The notes beneath the pieces are model-generated. The model was not told the DNA's origin and searched no databases. It worked only from the letters and a program-made list of their open reading frames with translations. A DNA stretch of 39,516 bases from NCBI GenBank assembly GCA_938039225.1, contig CALHVH010000003.1:1-39516 (forward strand), in the 5' to 3' direction. Positions 1-7,880 of this stretch are shown here, in pieces. Position 1 is the stretch's first letter; every line of letters begins with the position of its first letter. Made by a program: the position numbers and the translations under genes. Origin of the DNA: an uncultured Gammaproteobacteria bacterium (GTDB lineage: Bacteria; Pseudomonadota; Gammaproteobacteria; Steroidobacterales; JABDMI01).

Positions 1-779
1 TGGTCCAAAATGACAGAAAATTGTTCTCTTATGGATTGTGGTAATAGATATTTATCGGTATGGATTTGCGTATCTTTATAACGTTGATCGGCCAAAAAGT
101 TGTCTGCAATTTTATTGATACTTGCTGACAGTAACTCGCCATAGGCAGGTGCTCTAAAACCAATAGATGCTGTAATGCAGTCATCCGAAAGTGCGGTACC
201 CCAATGTGCCACCCCCGCTGGGATATAAATCATGTCACCAGAATCTAAAACATGTCTTTCTTTTTCTACAAAATTTTCTAAGAGCTTCATATCCGAGTGA
301 TCACGTAATTGAGATGCACTATCGCAATCTTGTCCGATAATCCACTCGCGCTGACCTGAGGTTTGTAACAGAAAAACATCGTAATAATCGAAGTGCGGCC
401 CCACACCACCACCAGCGGTAGCGTAACTAAACATGACATCGTCTAATCGCCAAGCTGGTAAAAAATCAAAACCTTGGGCTAAGGCTTTAACCTCATCCAT
501 AAAATCATCAACGTTTTGAACTAGCAAGGTCCAATTATTCTCAGGCAGTTGTTCAAAATATTTTTCGGAGAAAGGCCCGTAATCACATGTCCAATCAGTT
601 TGATGGGTATTTGTTTTTATGATTCTCGATTCAATAAATTCCTCACAGGCCATACCAGCTAAGGTCTCTCCTGACATTATCGGTGAGTCAAAACTAAAGG
701 CGCGCCGTACTAAAAGAGGCTTCTTTTGCCAATTGGCTTGTATAAAGGCGGTTTTTGAAAATGAGGGATTTATATGCAT
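1..779 (-). CDS. roxA: 50S ribosomal protein L16 arginine hydroxylase RoxA (YcfD), C-terminus cut by window edge
   Basis: JmjC/cupin_4-type Fe(II)/2-oxoglutarate oxygenase. RoxA/YcfD is known to hydroxylate an arginine of ribosomal protein L16. Reading leftward from ATG 779-777 gives about 259 codons of an expected 370 or so, beginning MHINPSFSKT; the C-terminal winged-helix part lies outside the window. Visible family features: GGGVGPHFDYYDVFLLQ (residues about 123-139) with metal ligands H129 and D131, and a second strand LDSGDMIYIPAGVAHWG with ligand H192, then SIGFRAP. The order and spacing match E. coli YcfD. The start is the first ATG giving the QANWQKKPLLVRRAF segment usual near the N-terminus. 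Transcribed divergently from the regulator at 1039. The family assignment is strong; L16 as substrate is by homology. Confidence 0.93.
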   Translation of the reverse strand, partial: MHINPSFSKTAFIQANWQKKPLLVRRAFSFDSPIMSGETLAGMACEEFIESRIIKTNTHQTDWTCDYGPFSEKYFEQLPENNWTLLVQNVDDFMDEVKALAQGFDFLPAWRLDDVMFSYATAGGGVGPHFDYYDVFLLQTSGQREWIIGQDCDSASQLRDHSDMKLLENFVEKERHVLDSGDMIYIPAGVAHWGTALSDDCITASIGFRAPAYGELLSASINKIADNFLADQRYKDTQIHTDKYLLPQSIREQFSVILD

Positions 780-940
780 GTGGAATATATTTAATTATTT
801 TTATCTATAAAAAGGTATGGAAACATCGGAATTATGCTTTAAGATGAAAAGAATAAGAACAAATATATCAGTATAACTATCTGATTAGTATATAAATTTA
901 ATAATCTGTAGGATGCGTGTAAGACCAAATTATGCATGGA

Positions 941-960
941 TTGTGTTAAATTTGTCACAA
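941..960. promoter_or_regulatory. imperfect 20-bp palindrome, candidate operator
   Basis: TTGTG-NN-AAATTT-NN-CACAA, with 16 of 20 positions symmetric, lies in the 259-bp divergent gap between roxA and the regulator gene, 79 bp before the regulator start. A CRP site would need 8 bases between TGTG and CACA; this one has 10, so it does not fit CRP. It could be an autoregulatory site. No convincing -10/-35 pair could be assigned around it. The function is inferred from symmetry and position only. Confidence 0.4.
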
Positions 961-1038
961 AATGTTACGTGGTACAGATAACTTAAAAGTCTGATATCAA
1001 ACAAAAAAACATAAAACTAATTACTAAAGGGCGTATTA

Positions 1039-2442
1039 ATGAGTGATTTACAGGACTCAGCGAATCACAATAATGTCAGTGAATTAGCTGTTACTAAAGG
1101 AAAAGTGCTGTTAGTCGGCACGGGGCTAACTACTGCAAAAGTTGAAAGTTTACTAATTAAAAATGCGTGGTCTGTTGATATTGCAGAGACAGTGGATCAA
1201 TTCAGTTCTTCAATTAAAAATGAGAATTATTCTGTTGTTGTCACCGTTTTTTCGGACGATGAAGAAATGCTGAGAAGCATTGAGTATCACGCACTTTCTA
1301 AACATTCCACCAAGTGGATTGCAATCATACCTAATGATGGCTGGTTAAAACGCCATGCAAATAGACGATTTAGTCAAGTTTTTTATGACTATCATCGTGT
1401 TCCAATTATACCGGAGCGATTTATTGATACGGTTGGACATGCCTATGGAATGGCGACTTTTGCAAAAGCAGAACTCGATACCACCTCACAACATCGAGTA
1501 TTAACCACCGATGCCAGTGTGGATGAAATTCTTGGGAAGTCACCACAAATTCGTGAACTTCGACGTATGATCGAATTAGTTTCGAATGAGAATCTCACCG
1601 TGCTCATAACGGGTGAAAGTGGTTCAGGTAAAGAACTAGTTGCTAGGAACCTTCATTTACAGTCTTCACGTAGTAAACATCCTTTTGTGGCGATTAACTG
1701 TGCCTCTATGCCAGAAAGTTTAATTCATCAAGAACTTTTTGGTTATGAAAAGGGTGCTTTTCCAGGAGCAGAGACTAGGACCATTGGTAAAATTGAATCG
1801 GCAGATTTTGGAACTTTGTTTCTAGATAAAATCAGTGATATGCCAATGAGCGTACAAGTCAGTTTGTTACGATTTTTAGAGACACGAAAAATACAAAGAC
1901 TTGGTGGTAAACAAGAACTAGAAATAAATTGTTGTATCGTTTTAGCTGCTGGAACAAACTTAAAACAAGCTGTGGAAGAAGGACGGTTTAGAGAAGATCT
2001 TTATCATCGTATCAATGTTATACCAGTAAAAGTACCTGCCCTACGAGATCATCCTTCTGATATTGCATTATTAGCCGAACATTTTCTTACTCGTTTTAGT
2101 GTGGGTAAAGAGCAAAAATACTTTGCCAGTGAATGTTTTCAATCCATGCAGTCGTACAGTTGGCCAGGAAATATTCGTGAATTAATGAATAAAGTCAAAC
2201 GTGCAGTTGTGTTATCTAAAGATAAAGCGATACTGTCGTCAGATATTGGTTTAGAAAATGTGGATGATACGAATATCGTTGACCTAAGTACGGCTAGACA
2301 GTTAGCTGAGAAAAAAGCTATATTGGATGCATTGGAAAGCACTGGTAATAATCATACTTTGGCTGCTGCAAAACTTGGCATTTCACGAACCAGTCTCTAT
2401 CGATTATTAGCAAAATTTGAGGACACTAGTGAATTAGCTTGA
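1039..2442 (+). CDS. NtrC-family (enhancer-binding protein type) regulator with altered GAFTGA and Walker B
   Basis: 467 aa. Residues about 20-140 resemble a divergent receiver-like domain. The AAA+ domain follows: Walker A GESGSGKE 192-199, arginine-finger region FREDLYHRINV about 317-327, sensor II WPGNIREL 375-382. A Fis-type helix-turn-helix sits near 437-460 (AAAKLGISRTSLYRLL). Two key motifs are altered. The sigma-54-contacting GAFTGA loop is GAFPGA (239-244). The Walker B stretch normally ending LDEI reads LDKI (K264), so the usual acidic residue beside the Asp is a lysine. Some enhancer-binding-protein relatives (VpsR and FleQ are the known cases) work with sigma-70 RNA polymerase and c-di-GMP; the substitutions suggest a similar departure, but no c-di-GMP-binding motif is claimed. 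Alone on its strand, with a terminator 20 bp after the stop. The family is certain; mechanism and targets are unknown. Confidence 0.9.
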   Translation: MSDLQDSANHNNVSELAVTKGKVLLVGTGLTTAKVESLLIKNAWSVDIAETVDQFSSSIKNENYSVVVTVFSDDEEMLRSIEYHALSKHSTKWIAIIPNDGWLKRHANRRFSQVFYDYHRVPIIPERFIDTVGHAYGMATFAKAELDTTSQHRVLTTDASVDEILGKSPQIRELRRMIELVSNENLTVLITGESGSGKELVARNLHLQSSRSKHPFVAINCASMPESLIHQELFGYEKGAFPGAETRTIGKIESADFGTLFLDKISDMPMSVQVSLLRFLETRKIQRLGGKQELEINCCIVLAAGTNLKQAVEEGRFREDLYHRINVIPVKVPALRDHPSDIALLAEHFLTRFSVGKEQKYFASECFQSMQSYSWPGNIRELMNKVKRAVVLSKDKAILSSDIGLENVDDTNIVDLSTARQLAEKKAILDALESTGNNHTLAAAKLGISRTSLYRLLAKFEDTSELA

Positions 2443-2461
2443 AATAAAAGTTAATCTTGTT

Positions 2462-2490
2462 AAAAAAGAGAGTTTATACTCTCTTTTTTT
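2462..2490 (+). terminator. Rho-independent terminator of the enhancer-binding-type regulator
   Basis: Perfect 7-bp stem AGAGAGT / ACTCTCT with TTAT loop (2467-2484), extended by A:T pairs and followed by a run of T to 2490. It starts 20 bp after the regulator stop and 17 bp before the next ORF, so the GIY-YIG gene must rely on read-through or a promoter inside or overlapping this segment. Confidence 0.85.
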
Positions 2491-2506
2491 ATGTCCAATA
2501 GAATTT

Positions 2507-2803
2507 ATGAAAACAGAAAAAAAGCCTTGGTCTGTCTATTTACTTCGATGTGTAAATAATGCTCTTTATTGTGGCATAAGTAATGATGTTGAGCGAAGAT
2601 TTACTGAGCATCAGAGCATGGGCAAAAAAACAGCTAAGTTTTTACGAGGAAAAGGCCCTTTGCAATTAGTTTTTCAAGAAATCATTGGTGATCGCTCACT
2701 GGCATCTCAGGTTGAAGCCATAATTAAGACCCTTCCCAAAGCCGATAAAGAATTAATTGTTAAACAACAAGACTTAAGCCTATTTATTGATATACCAAAT
2801 TAG
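2507..2803 (+). CDS. GIY-YIG nuclease superfamily protein (YhbQ/UPF0213 type)
   Basis: 98 aa, the usual size of the stand-alone YhbQ-like GIY-YIG proteins. The GIY strand appears as WSVYLLRC (8-15) and the YIG strand as LYCGISNDVERRFTEHQ, including the conserved Arg after the loop. The later block KFLRGKGPLQLVF and DRSLASQVEAIIKTLPKADKELIV matches the family, with a Glu in the ASQVEAIIK helix at the catalytic position. Family members are small nucleases or DNA-structure-binding proteins of uncertain physiological role. No clear Shine-Dalgarno is seen before the ATG. The last 24 bases overlap the convergent gene at 2780. Confidence 0.85.
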   Translation: MKTEKKPWSVYLLRCVNNALYCGISNDVERRFTEHQSMGKKTAKFLRGKGPLQLVFQEIIGDRSLASQVEAIIKTLPKADKELIVKQQDLSLFIDIPN

Positions 2804-3331
2804 TGTCCTTGTAATAAACACTAAATACGCTAATATAATTAAATATATATACCATGGTAAGCTCAGTAATATAGCTTGAATGTTTGGTTCTGGCTCTGCA
2901 ATGTCTGTTGCATTTACTGGTGAAGTTTCTTTGCTTAAACTTGGAAGAATGCTAACAACTAAAGGTTGAGGGGTTGAGTATTTTCCACTTTGATTATTAC
3001 TGTCCATGCCACTAACTCGCCAAAAATACTGACCATTCTCAATATCTTTAAGAGTAACCGTAGGCATTCCAGCTTTTGGAATTTCTCTTATTTTTGTATC
3101 ACAAGCCGCATCGGCGCATAATTCAAAGTTATAAAAATTAGTTTCTTCTAATGCATCCCAAGATAAAATAAATTCCGGAGAATCTACTTCAATTGGATTT
3201 TCAACACTAATGGTTGGTGCTTCTATCTGGGATTCTTGTGCAAGGGGATTAACAAAAGTGAATATAAATACGAAACAGAAAAACGTAATGCCTTTAATAG
3301 TTTGCTTGCGGCTTAAAAATATCCAAGGCAT
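2780..3331 (-). CDS. exported membrane-anchored protein with FN3-like domain, paralogue of the LysM-FecR protein C-terminus
   Basis: 183 aa. A hydrophobic segment at about 13-30 acts as signal or anchor; one beta-sandwich (FN3-like) domain covers about 38-128; then an acidic/proline linker (AEPEPN) and a C-terminal transmembrane segment about 157-180. The domain carries FELCADAAC and YFWRVSG, matching LELCNDSSC and THWRVSG in the neighbour. The tail LPWYIYLIILAYL corresponds to IPWYIWLIGILYL there. It is thus a shortened duplicate lacking the LysM and FecR parts. The C-x4-C pair may form a disulfide outside the cytoplasm. Third gene of the kinase operon, 37 bp after the LysM gene. No named family was recognised beyond the FN3-like pattern. 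Confidence 0.75.
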   Translation of the reverse strand: MPWIFLSRKQTIKGITFFCFVFIFTFVNPLAQESQIEAPTISVENPIEVDSPEFILSWDALEETNFYNFELCADAACDTKIREIPKAGMPTVTLKDIENGQYFWRVSGMDSNNQSGKYSTPQPLVVSILPSLSKETSPVNATDIAEPEPNIQAILLSLPWYIYLIILAYLVFITRTLIWYINK

Positions 3332-3368
3332 TTATTAGTTTCGCTATTCATTCTGATTAATTAATATT

Positions 3369-4628
3369 TTAATTATACATAAACCAAACAATGGTTTTAA
3401 TAATGTAAATCAGATATAGAATGCCAATTAGCCAGATGTACCATGGAATTTTTGTCGGTTCCGGCTCTGGTTCCGGCACTGGTTCAGTGACAGTTATTGC
3501 TTGTGTCTCAGATACAAAGCCATCTAAACCCGAAGCACTAATACCTGAAACACGCCAATGTGTTGTACCCAAGGGTAGGTCACTTAATGTTCTACTAGGC
3601 TCTGTTAAACCTTGCTCAATGCGAAAAATCTGAGAACAGCTGGAATCATTACACAGTTCTAATTTATAACTCGCAGCGCCCTCTAATGCGGACCATTTTA
3701 CTATGGGGTTTTCGCCAAGAATCGCTGTTGAAGCATTCTCGCTAGACAGCGTTGAGGCTTCTAGAAGTTTTTCAGGAGGGGATGGAGCTTCGCCTGATTT
3801 GGCAATCGTACCCATTCCTTTTTCTACATCAACCGAGACTCCCCCAGATTCAACCTCTGAGTTACCTGAATACACCATGATTTGAGATGAGTCACCGTTA
3901 GCCAATCTCGCCTTAGTGCTAAGCTTTCCCGCTGCATCTAAGCTGGGTTTTGTACTAACTTCCCCAATTATAATTTCAAATTCATTGAGAGCAGCTGTAT
4001 CAGCCGCCGCAGTGCTATCAATCTTTAACTCTGCTTCTCCTTTTTCGATTTCAATCTCATTTCTTGTGATTCCAGATTCTTGTTTTTCATTACTGATAAA
4101 TAGTCTTGAGTTTTCACTCATCTGTATTCTTGATTCGGAACCAGTATCTTCAACAAAGATTAATACCGCAGAAGATTCAGCTTGAGTTCTTACGCCATCA
4201 TTTGGTTGCAATTCATCGCCAGTTTTTGCATCTAACCAATCGCTTCTTTGTAAGCTTTTGCCGACTTCATTAGCAATGATTTCAATTTTTGCTTGTGCGG
4301 CTTCTACTTCAGGTTCTATTGCTTCGTAGCCAGTAATTATACGAATCATTGAACCCGGTTTTAGATAGTCAAAATTTTCAATTTCAGGATTAACTTCCGC
4401 GTTTAATGACCATAAGTTTGCATCTCCTAGGTATTGTCTAGTTAAACCAGACAATGTGTCACCATCTTGTACTATATGTTCGATAATAATAGCTTGTTGC
4501 TTTTGTTCATCAATTTCTTGCGTTGCTGGGTCAAGGTTTTGAGCGTTGACTGTAAAAGTACACAAAATTGAACCTACAACAACTAGAAATGTTCGTAGTA
4601 AATTAGCTTGTAAAGTTAAAGTATTCAT
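3369..4628 (-). CDS. LysM and FecR domain envelope protein with FN3-like domain and C-terminal membrane anchor
   Basis: 419 aa. Signal peptide 1-29 (ends VNA). LysM domain about 50-98 (VQDGDTLSGLTRQYLGD ... LKPGSMIRI), which in this family binds peptidoglycan. FecR-type domain about 128-275 (DWLDAKTGDELQPNDGVRT), better known from anti-sigma regulators but also found in secreted proteins. FN3-like module about 305-380 with C326 and C331 (ELCNDSSC) and HWRVSG. An EPEPEPEP linker (384-391) precedes a C-terminal transmembrane helix 395-416. Its start overlaps the kinase stop by 4 bases (ATGA), which implies translational coupling. It is plausibly the periplasmic partner or output of the kinase; no sigma factor gene lies nearby, so a classical FecR role is not supported. 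Confidence 0.85.
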   Translation of the reverse strand: MNTLTLQANLLRTFLVVVGSILCTFTVNAQNLDPATQEIDEQKQQAIIIEHIVQDGDTLSGLTRQYLGDANLWSLNAEVNPEIENFDYLKPGSMIRIITGYEAIEPEVEAAQAKIEIIANEVGKSLQRSDWLDAKTGDELQPNDGVRTQAESSAVLIFVEDTGSESRIQMSENSRLFISNEKQESGITRNEIEIEKGEAELKIDSTAAADTAALNEFEIIIGEVSTKPSLDAAGKLSTKARLANGDSSQIMVYSGNSEVESGGVSVDVEKGMGTIAKSGEAPSPPEKLLEASTLSSENASTAILGENPIVKWSALEGAASYKLELCNDSSCSQIFRIEQGLTEPSRTLSDLPLGTTHWRVSGISASGLDGFVSETQAITVTEPVPEPEPEPTKIPWYIWLIGILYLIYIIKTIVWFMYN

Positions 4629-6580
4629 TCTAAATTTTTCATATGTTTTCGAATAATCGTTTCAGGTAACATGCGAGTTTCAGCTGTTGAACTTGCATCT
4701 GGGCCACTAGGGTAGTTTTCGGCTTTAGGTGGTACCCATTTTTGAGCACCAAATTCTTTTTCTAAAGCATCAGCGATTAAGTCGGCATCATTAGGTCTAG
4801 TTAGTGGATTTTTTTGTAATAAATATAAAATTGCATTTGATAATGCGGTTGGTATGCGTTCGTTGACTGAACTCGGAGGCTTTGGATCATCCGACAAAGT
4901 ACTTTGTAAAATCTGCTTTAGGGTTCTCCCAGTAAATGGGTTCACTTGAGTAGCACAACGGTAGAGTAGCACACCCATTGCAAATAGGTCAGAACCTGCC
5001 GAATAAGCTCCACCTTCAAGCAGCTCAGGAGCAACATATCCAGGAGTTCCAACAACGTGACCTGTTTCGTTTGTGCTTGAATGAGAGAGTAAATCAGCAA
5101 TACCAAAATCAGTGAGTTTTATTCCGCCATCATAGCCAATTAAAATATTTCCTGGTTTAATGTCGCGGTGAATAATGCCAGCCTTATGCGCCGCACCTAA
5201 ACCGCGCAACATACCAATGGCGAGGGCAGTGACTTGGCTTACCGGCATGGAGTTCCGTTCTGATAGATAGTCGGCAAGACTCATGCCATTGATAAATTCC
5301 ATAGCAACAAGTGCGGATTCATCGGCATCAACCGCATCGTAGACGGTCACAATATTTGGATGCGGAAGTTTAGCTACTAGCTTAGCTTCTTTTACTAATT
5401 GTTCAGCAAGTTGTGCTCGATTAAATTCACTATTAATTTTGCCAATTTTAATGGTTTTAAGCGCTACATCTCTTTCAAGACGAGGGTCATAGCCTTTAAA
5501 CACCGTTCCCATTGCGCCACTGGCAATAACGTCAATCACTTGATAACGACCAAGAAACGTTTTATTGAGTTTTTGTCTATCATTTATGTTTTGTTCAAGT
5601 TGAGCAAAACTAATTTTTAATTGTTCAATTTCACTGCCACCAGCATTACTTAAATCTATTCCGGCTAATTGCTGTTGGGCAGAAACTAATTCTTGAATGG
5701 GTTTAATGATTTTTTTTCTAGCTGCCCAGGCAAAAGCTAGAGCCACTAAAAAGACAAATGAAAAAGCGATAAGCGCCTGTTTAATATATTGTTGAGTGGC
5801 TTTTTCGGCTTTACTTGCCGGTTGACGTGAAACCACCACCCAATCGGTTAAATTGACTTGGGCAAAAGATGCTACCGCTCTAGAACCATTTTGAAAATTG
5901 AAATTATTTGCTGATGAACGTATGTTTGGCGAACTGATTTGTTGTCTTAATGCTTCGGGGAAATTTTGAATTGTACCAAGTAGGCCAGCTACTCTTTCCC
6001 CACTACGTGTAAAAACTCCTAAATCGGCTTCTTTAAGCTCAGGTGGTTGTAGAAATTTTTCAAAGGCCTGTCTTTTAGCCAATAAACGAATACTTAAATT
6101 TTCCTGATCAAGCTTTTGAGTAACTAAAAGCCAAGATTTATTGTCGGCTTCAACAAATTGAAATTTGCTTAAATTAAGATTTTTAAATGCCTCTCTGGCG
6201 GCAAGCCTGTATTCTTTGCTTTGGGCAGATTGAACCAGTTTAATCTCACCCAAGTCTTTTTGAATAATACTCGCTGCGAGCACGTCACTATTGGCTCTAA
6301 GTAAGCCGATTAAAATTTCTTGAGCAGCTATAGAGTCTGGCTTTTGATATAAGTTAGGATTTTTTGCAGCTGATATAGCAATTGAGTTAAGCAGTTCAAA
6401 GTAAGAACTGATTCTATCGGCTGTTGCAAGTACAGAAACAAGATGTGTTTCTTGTACTTGATCAACTAAAGCTTCACGTCCGGATTGGATTTGATATGCC
6501 GTAATAATAAACGGCAAAAGGCCTACTAATGTAAGCCCAATGAGTATCCAGCCCATCAATGAAATCTTAAGATTTTTCAT
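4625..6580 (-). CDS. membrane receptor serine/threonine protein kinase with periplasmic sensor domain
   Basis: 651 aa. TM1 about 8-28, a periplasmic Cache-like sensor region about 30-265, TM2 about 266-287, and a HAMP-like linker about 288-340. The Hanks-type kinase domain spans about 345-608: glycine loop GAMGTV 355-360, catalytic lysine K375 (VALKTI), HRDIKPGN 471-478 with D473, DFG 491-493, APE 517-519. All catalytic residues are present, so it should be active in the cytoplasm. The sensor-first order resembles chemoreceptors and histidine kinases, whereas PknB-type kinases place the kinase first. First gene of an operon with the LysM-FecR protein and its paralogue. No PP2C phosphatase is present in the window. 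The ligand is unknown. Divergent from the gene at 6676. Confidence 0.92.
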   Translation of the reverse strand: MKNLKISLMGWILIGLTLVGLLPFIITAYQIQSGREALVDQVQETHLVSVLATADRISSYFELLNSIAISAAKNPNLYQKPDSIAAQEILIGLLRANSDVLAASIIQKDLGEIKLVQSAQSKEYRLAAREAFKNLNLSKFQFVEADNKSWLLVTQKLDQENLSIRLLAKRQAFEKFLQPPELKEADLGVFTRSGERVAGLLGTIQNFPEALRQQISSPNIRSSANNFNFQNGSRAVASFAQVNLTDWVVVSRQPASKAEKATQQYIKQALIAFSFVFLVALAFAWAARKKIIKPIQELVSAQQQLAGIDLSNAGGSEIEQLKISFAQLEQNINDRQKLNKTFLGRYQVIDVIASGAMGTVFKGYDPRLERDVALKTIKIGKINSEFNRAQLAEQLVKEAKLVAKLPHPNIVTVYDAVDADESALVAMEFINGMSLADYLSERNSMPVSQVTALAIGMLRGLGAAHKAGIIHRDIKPGNILIGYDGGIKLTDFGIADLLSHSSTNETGHVVGTPGYVAPELLEGGAYSAGSDLFAMGVLLYRCATQVNPFTGRTLKQILQSTLSDDPKPPSSVNERIPTALSNAILYLLQKNPLTRPNDADLIADALEKEFGAQKWVPPKAENYPSGPDASSTAETRMLPETIIRKHMKNLE

Positions 6581-6675
6581 GTTGCAATTCTATATATTAA
6601 TAATATGTAAAGTGTGAACTTTTGCTTCAAATCCTTTAAGATTAGTAACTTGACTATGCTTAGGAAATTAATTCG

Positions 6676-7863
6676 ATGCAATATACCAATGGTATTTTTA
6701 CGAAAAGCGTCACACTGACTTGTATTTTGTGTGTTTTGTTTAGCTGTACAAAAAATGATGTTACATCATCCAGCAAGCCAGAAGTAAAATCTGAACCAGT
6801 AAATTTAAAAACTGTTGAGCCAATAAAATCTATTGAATTCATTGATTTGCCAAATGGCTTTAGTATCCAAGTATTTGCTGAGGGTGTAAAAAATGCTAGG
6901 CAGATGGCGTTGGGCGAAAAAGGTACTCTGTTTGTTGGTTCTCGAAGCGCTGGTAATGTTTATGCTTTAGTGGATGCTGATAAAGATAATGTCGTAGAGC
7001 ATATACACCTAATTGCCAGTGAACTGAAAATGCCATCGGGCTTGGTTTTTCACAAGGGTAGCCTTTATGTGGCTGCGGTAGATACAATTTTCCGCTTTGA
7101 TGATATAGAAAATAATTTAGAGTCGCCACCTAGTCCTATTGTTATCACCGATGCTTTTCCTAGCGATGAACACCATGGCTGGAAATATCTTGGGATTGGG
7201 CCTGACAATAAAATGTACGTCCCAGTAGGAGCCCCCTGTAATATTTGTGATGAGCCGGGATATGCTGAAATTAAACGTATGAACTTAGATGGCAGTGAAA
7301 TTGAAACTTTCTCAAAAGGAGTGCGAAATTCAGTTGGCTTTGATTGGCACCCTAAAACCAAAGACTTATGGTTTACGGATAATGGACGCGATTGGTTAGG
7401 GAACGACTCACCTGATTGTGAGTTAAATCATGCACCAGAGTCGGGAATGCATTTTGGTTACCCTTATTGTCATGCAAATGATGTTCTTGATCCAGAGTTT
7501 GGCGGAGATAAATCTTGTGCAGACTTTGTAAAACCTCAGGTTGAACTTGGGCCACATGTTGCCCCATTAGGAATGAAATTTTATACAGGAAATATGTTTC
7601 CTGTTGAATATAAAAATAACGCCTTTATTGCAGAGCATGGTTCATGGAATCGCGATGAAAAAATTGGGTATCGTATTAAACGGGTAGAATTTGATGAGCA
7701 AGGTAATGTTTCTAAGCAAAGTGTGTTTGCTAAGGGATGGTTATCTGATAATAAAAAAGAAGTATTAGGCAGGCCAAATGACGTATTGATCATGCCTGAT
7801 GGTTCTATGTTGGTGTCAGATGATTCGGCGAATAAAATATATCGTATTAGCTATTCAGAGTAA
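6676..7863 (+). CDS. lipoprotein PQQ-dependent sugar dehydrogenase-like beta-propeller
   Basis: 395 aa. Lipobox LFSC with Cys at 24, so probably a lipoprotein. Residues about 50-393 show the repeated beta-propeller pattern of the soluble glucose/sorbosone dehydrogenase family: LPNGFSIQVFAEG, ARQMALGEKGTLFVGS, MPSGLVFHKGSLYVA, GVRNSVGFDWHPKTKDLWFTDNG, AFIAEHGSWNR, and a closing RPNDVLIMPDGSMLVSDD. Known members oxidise sugars or aldehydes with PQQ and calcium. Cysteines in NICDE, PDCELN, YPYCH and KSCAD could form disulfides in the periplasm. No PQQ biosynthesis genes are in the window, so the cofactor and substrate are by family only. Confidence 0.82.
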   Translation: MQYTNGIFTKSVTLTCILCVLFSCTKNDVTSSSKPEVKSEPVNLKTVEPIKSIEFIDLPNGFSIQVFAEGVKNARQMALGEKGTLFVGSRSAGNVYALVDADKDNVVEHIHLIASELKMPSGLVFHKGSLYVAAVDTIFRFDDIENNLESPPSPIVITDAFPSDEHHGWKYLGIGPDNKMYVPVGAPCNICDEPGYAEIKRMNLDGSEIETFSKGVRNSVGFDWHPKTKDLWFTDNGRDWLGNDSPDCELNHAPESGMHFGYPYCHANDVLDPEFGGDKSCADFVKPQVELGPHVAPLGMKFYTGNMFPVEYKNNAFIAEHGSWNRDEKIGYRIKRVEFDEQGNVSKQSVFAKGWLSDNKKEVLGRPNDVLIMPDGSMLVSDDSANKIYRISYSE

Positions 7864-7880
7864 TTTTGCACACATTACGT

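Noticed and set aside
619..810. Plus-strand 63-aa ORF
   Set aside because: Lies over the roxA 5' end on the other strand and has no protein-like features.
941..960. CRP or FNR binding site
   Set aside because: The distance between the TGTG and CACA arms is 10, where CRP needs 8, and the FNR TTGAT/ATCAA arms are absent.
3421..4185. Three plus-strand ORFs across the LysM-FecR gene
   Set aside because: Shadows of the Ser/Glu/Pro-rich coding sequence; the minus-strand domains are clear.
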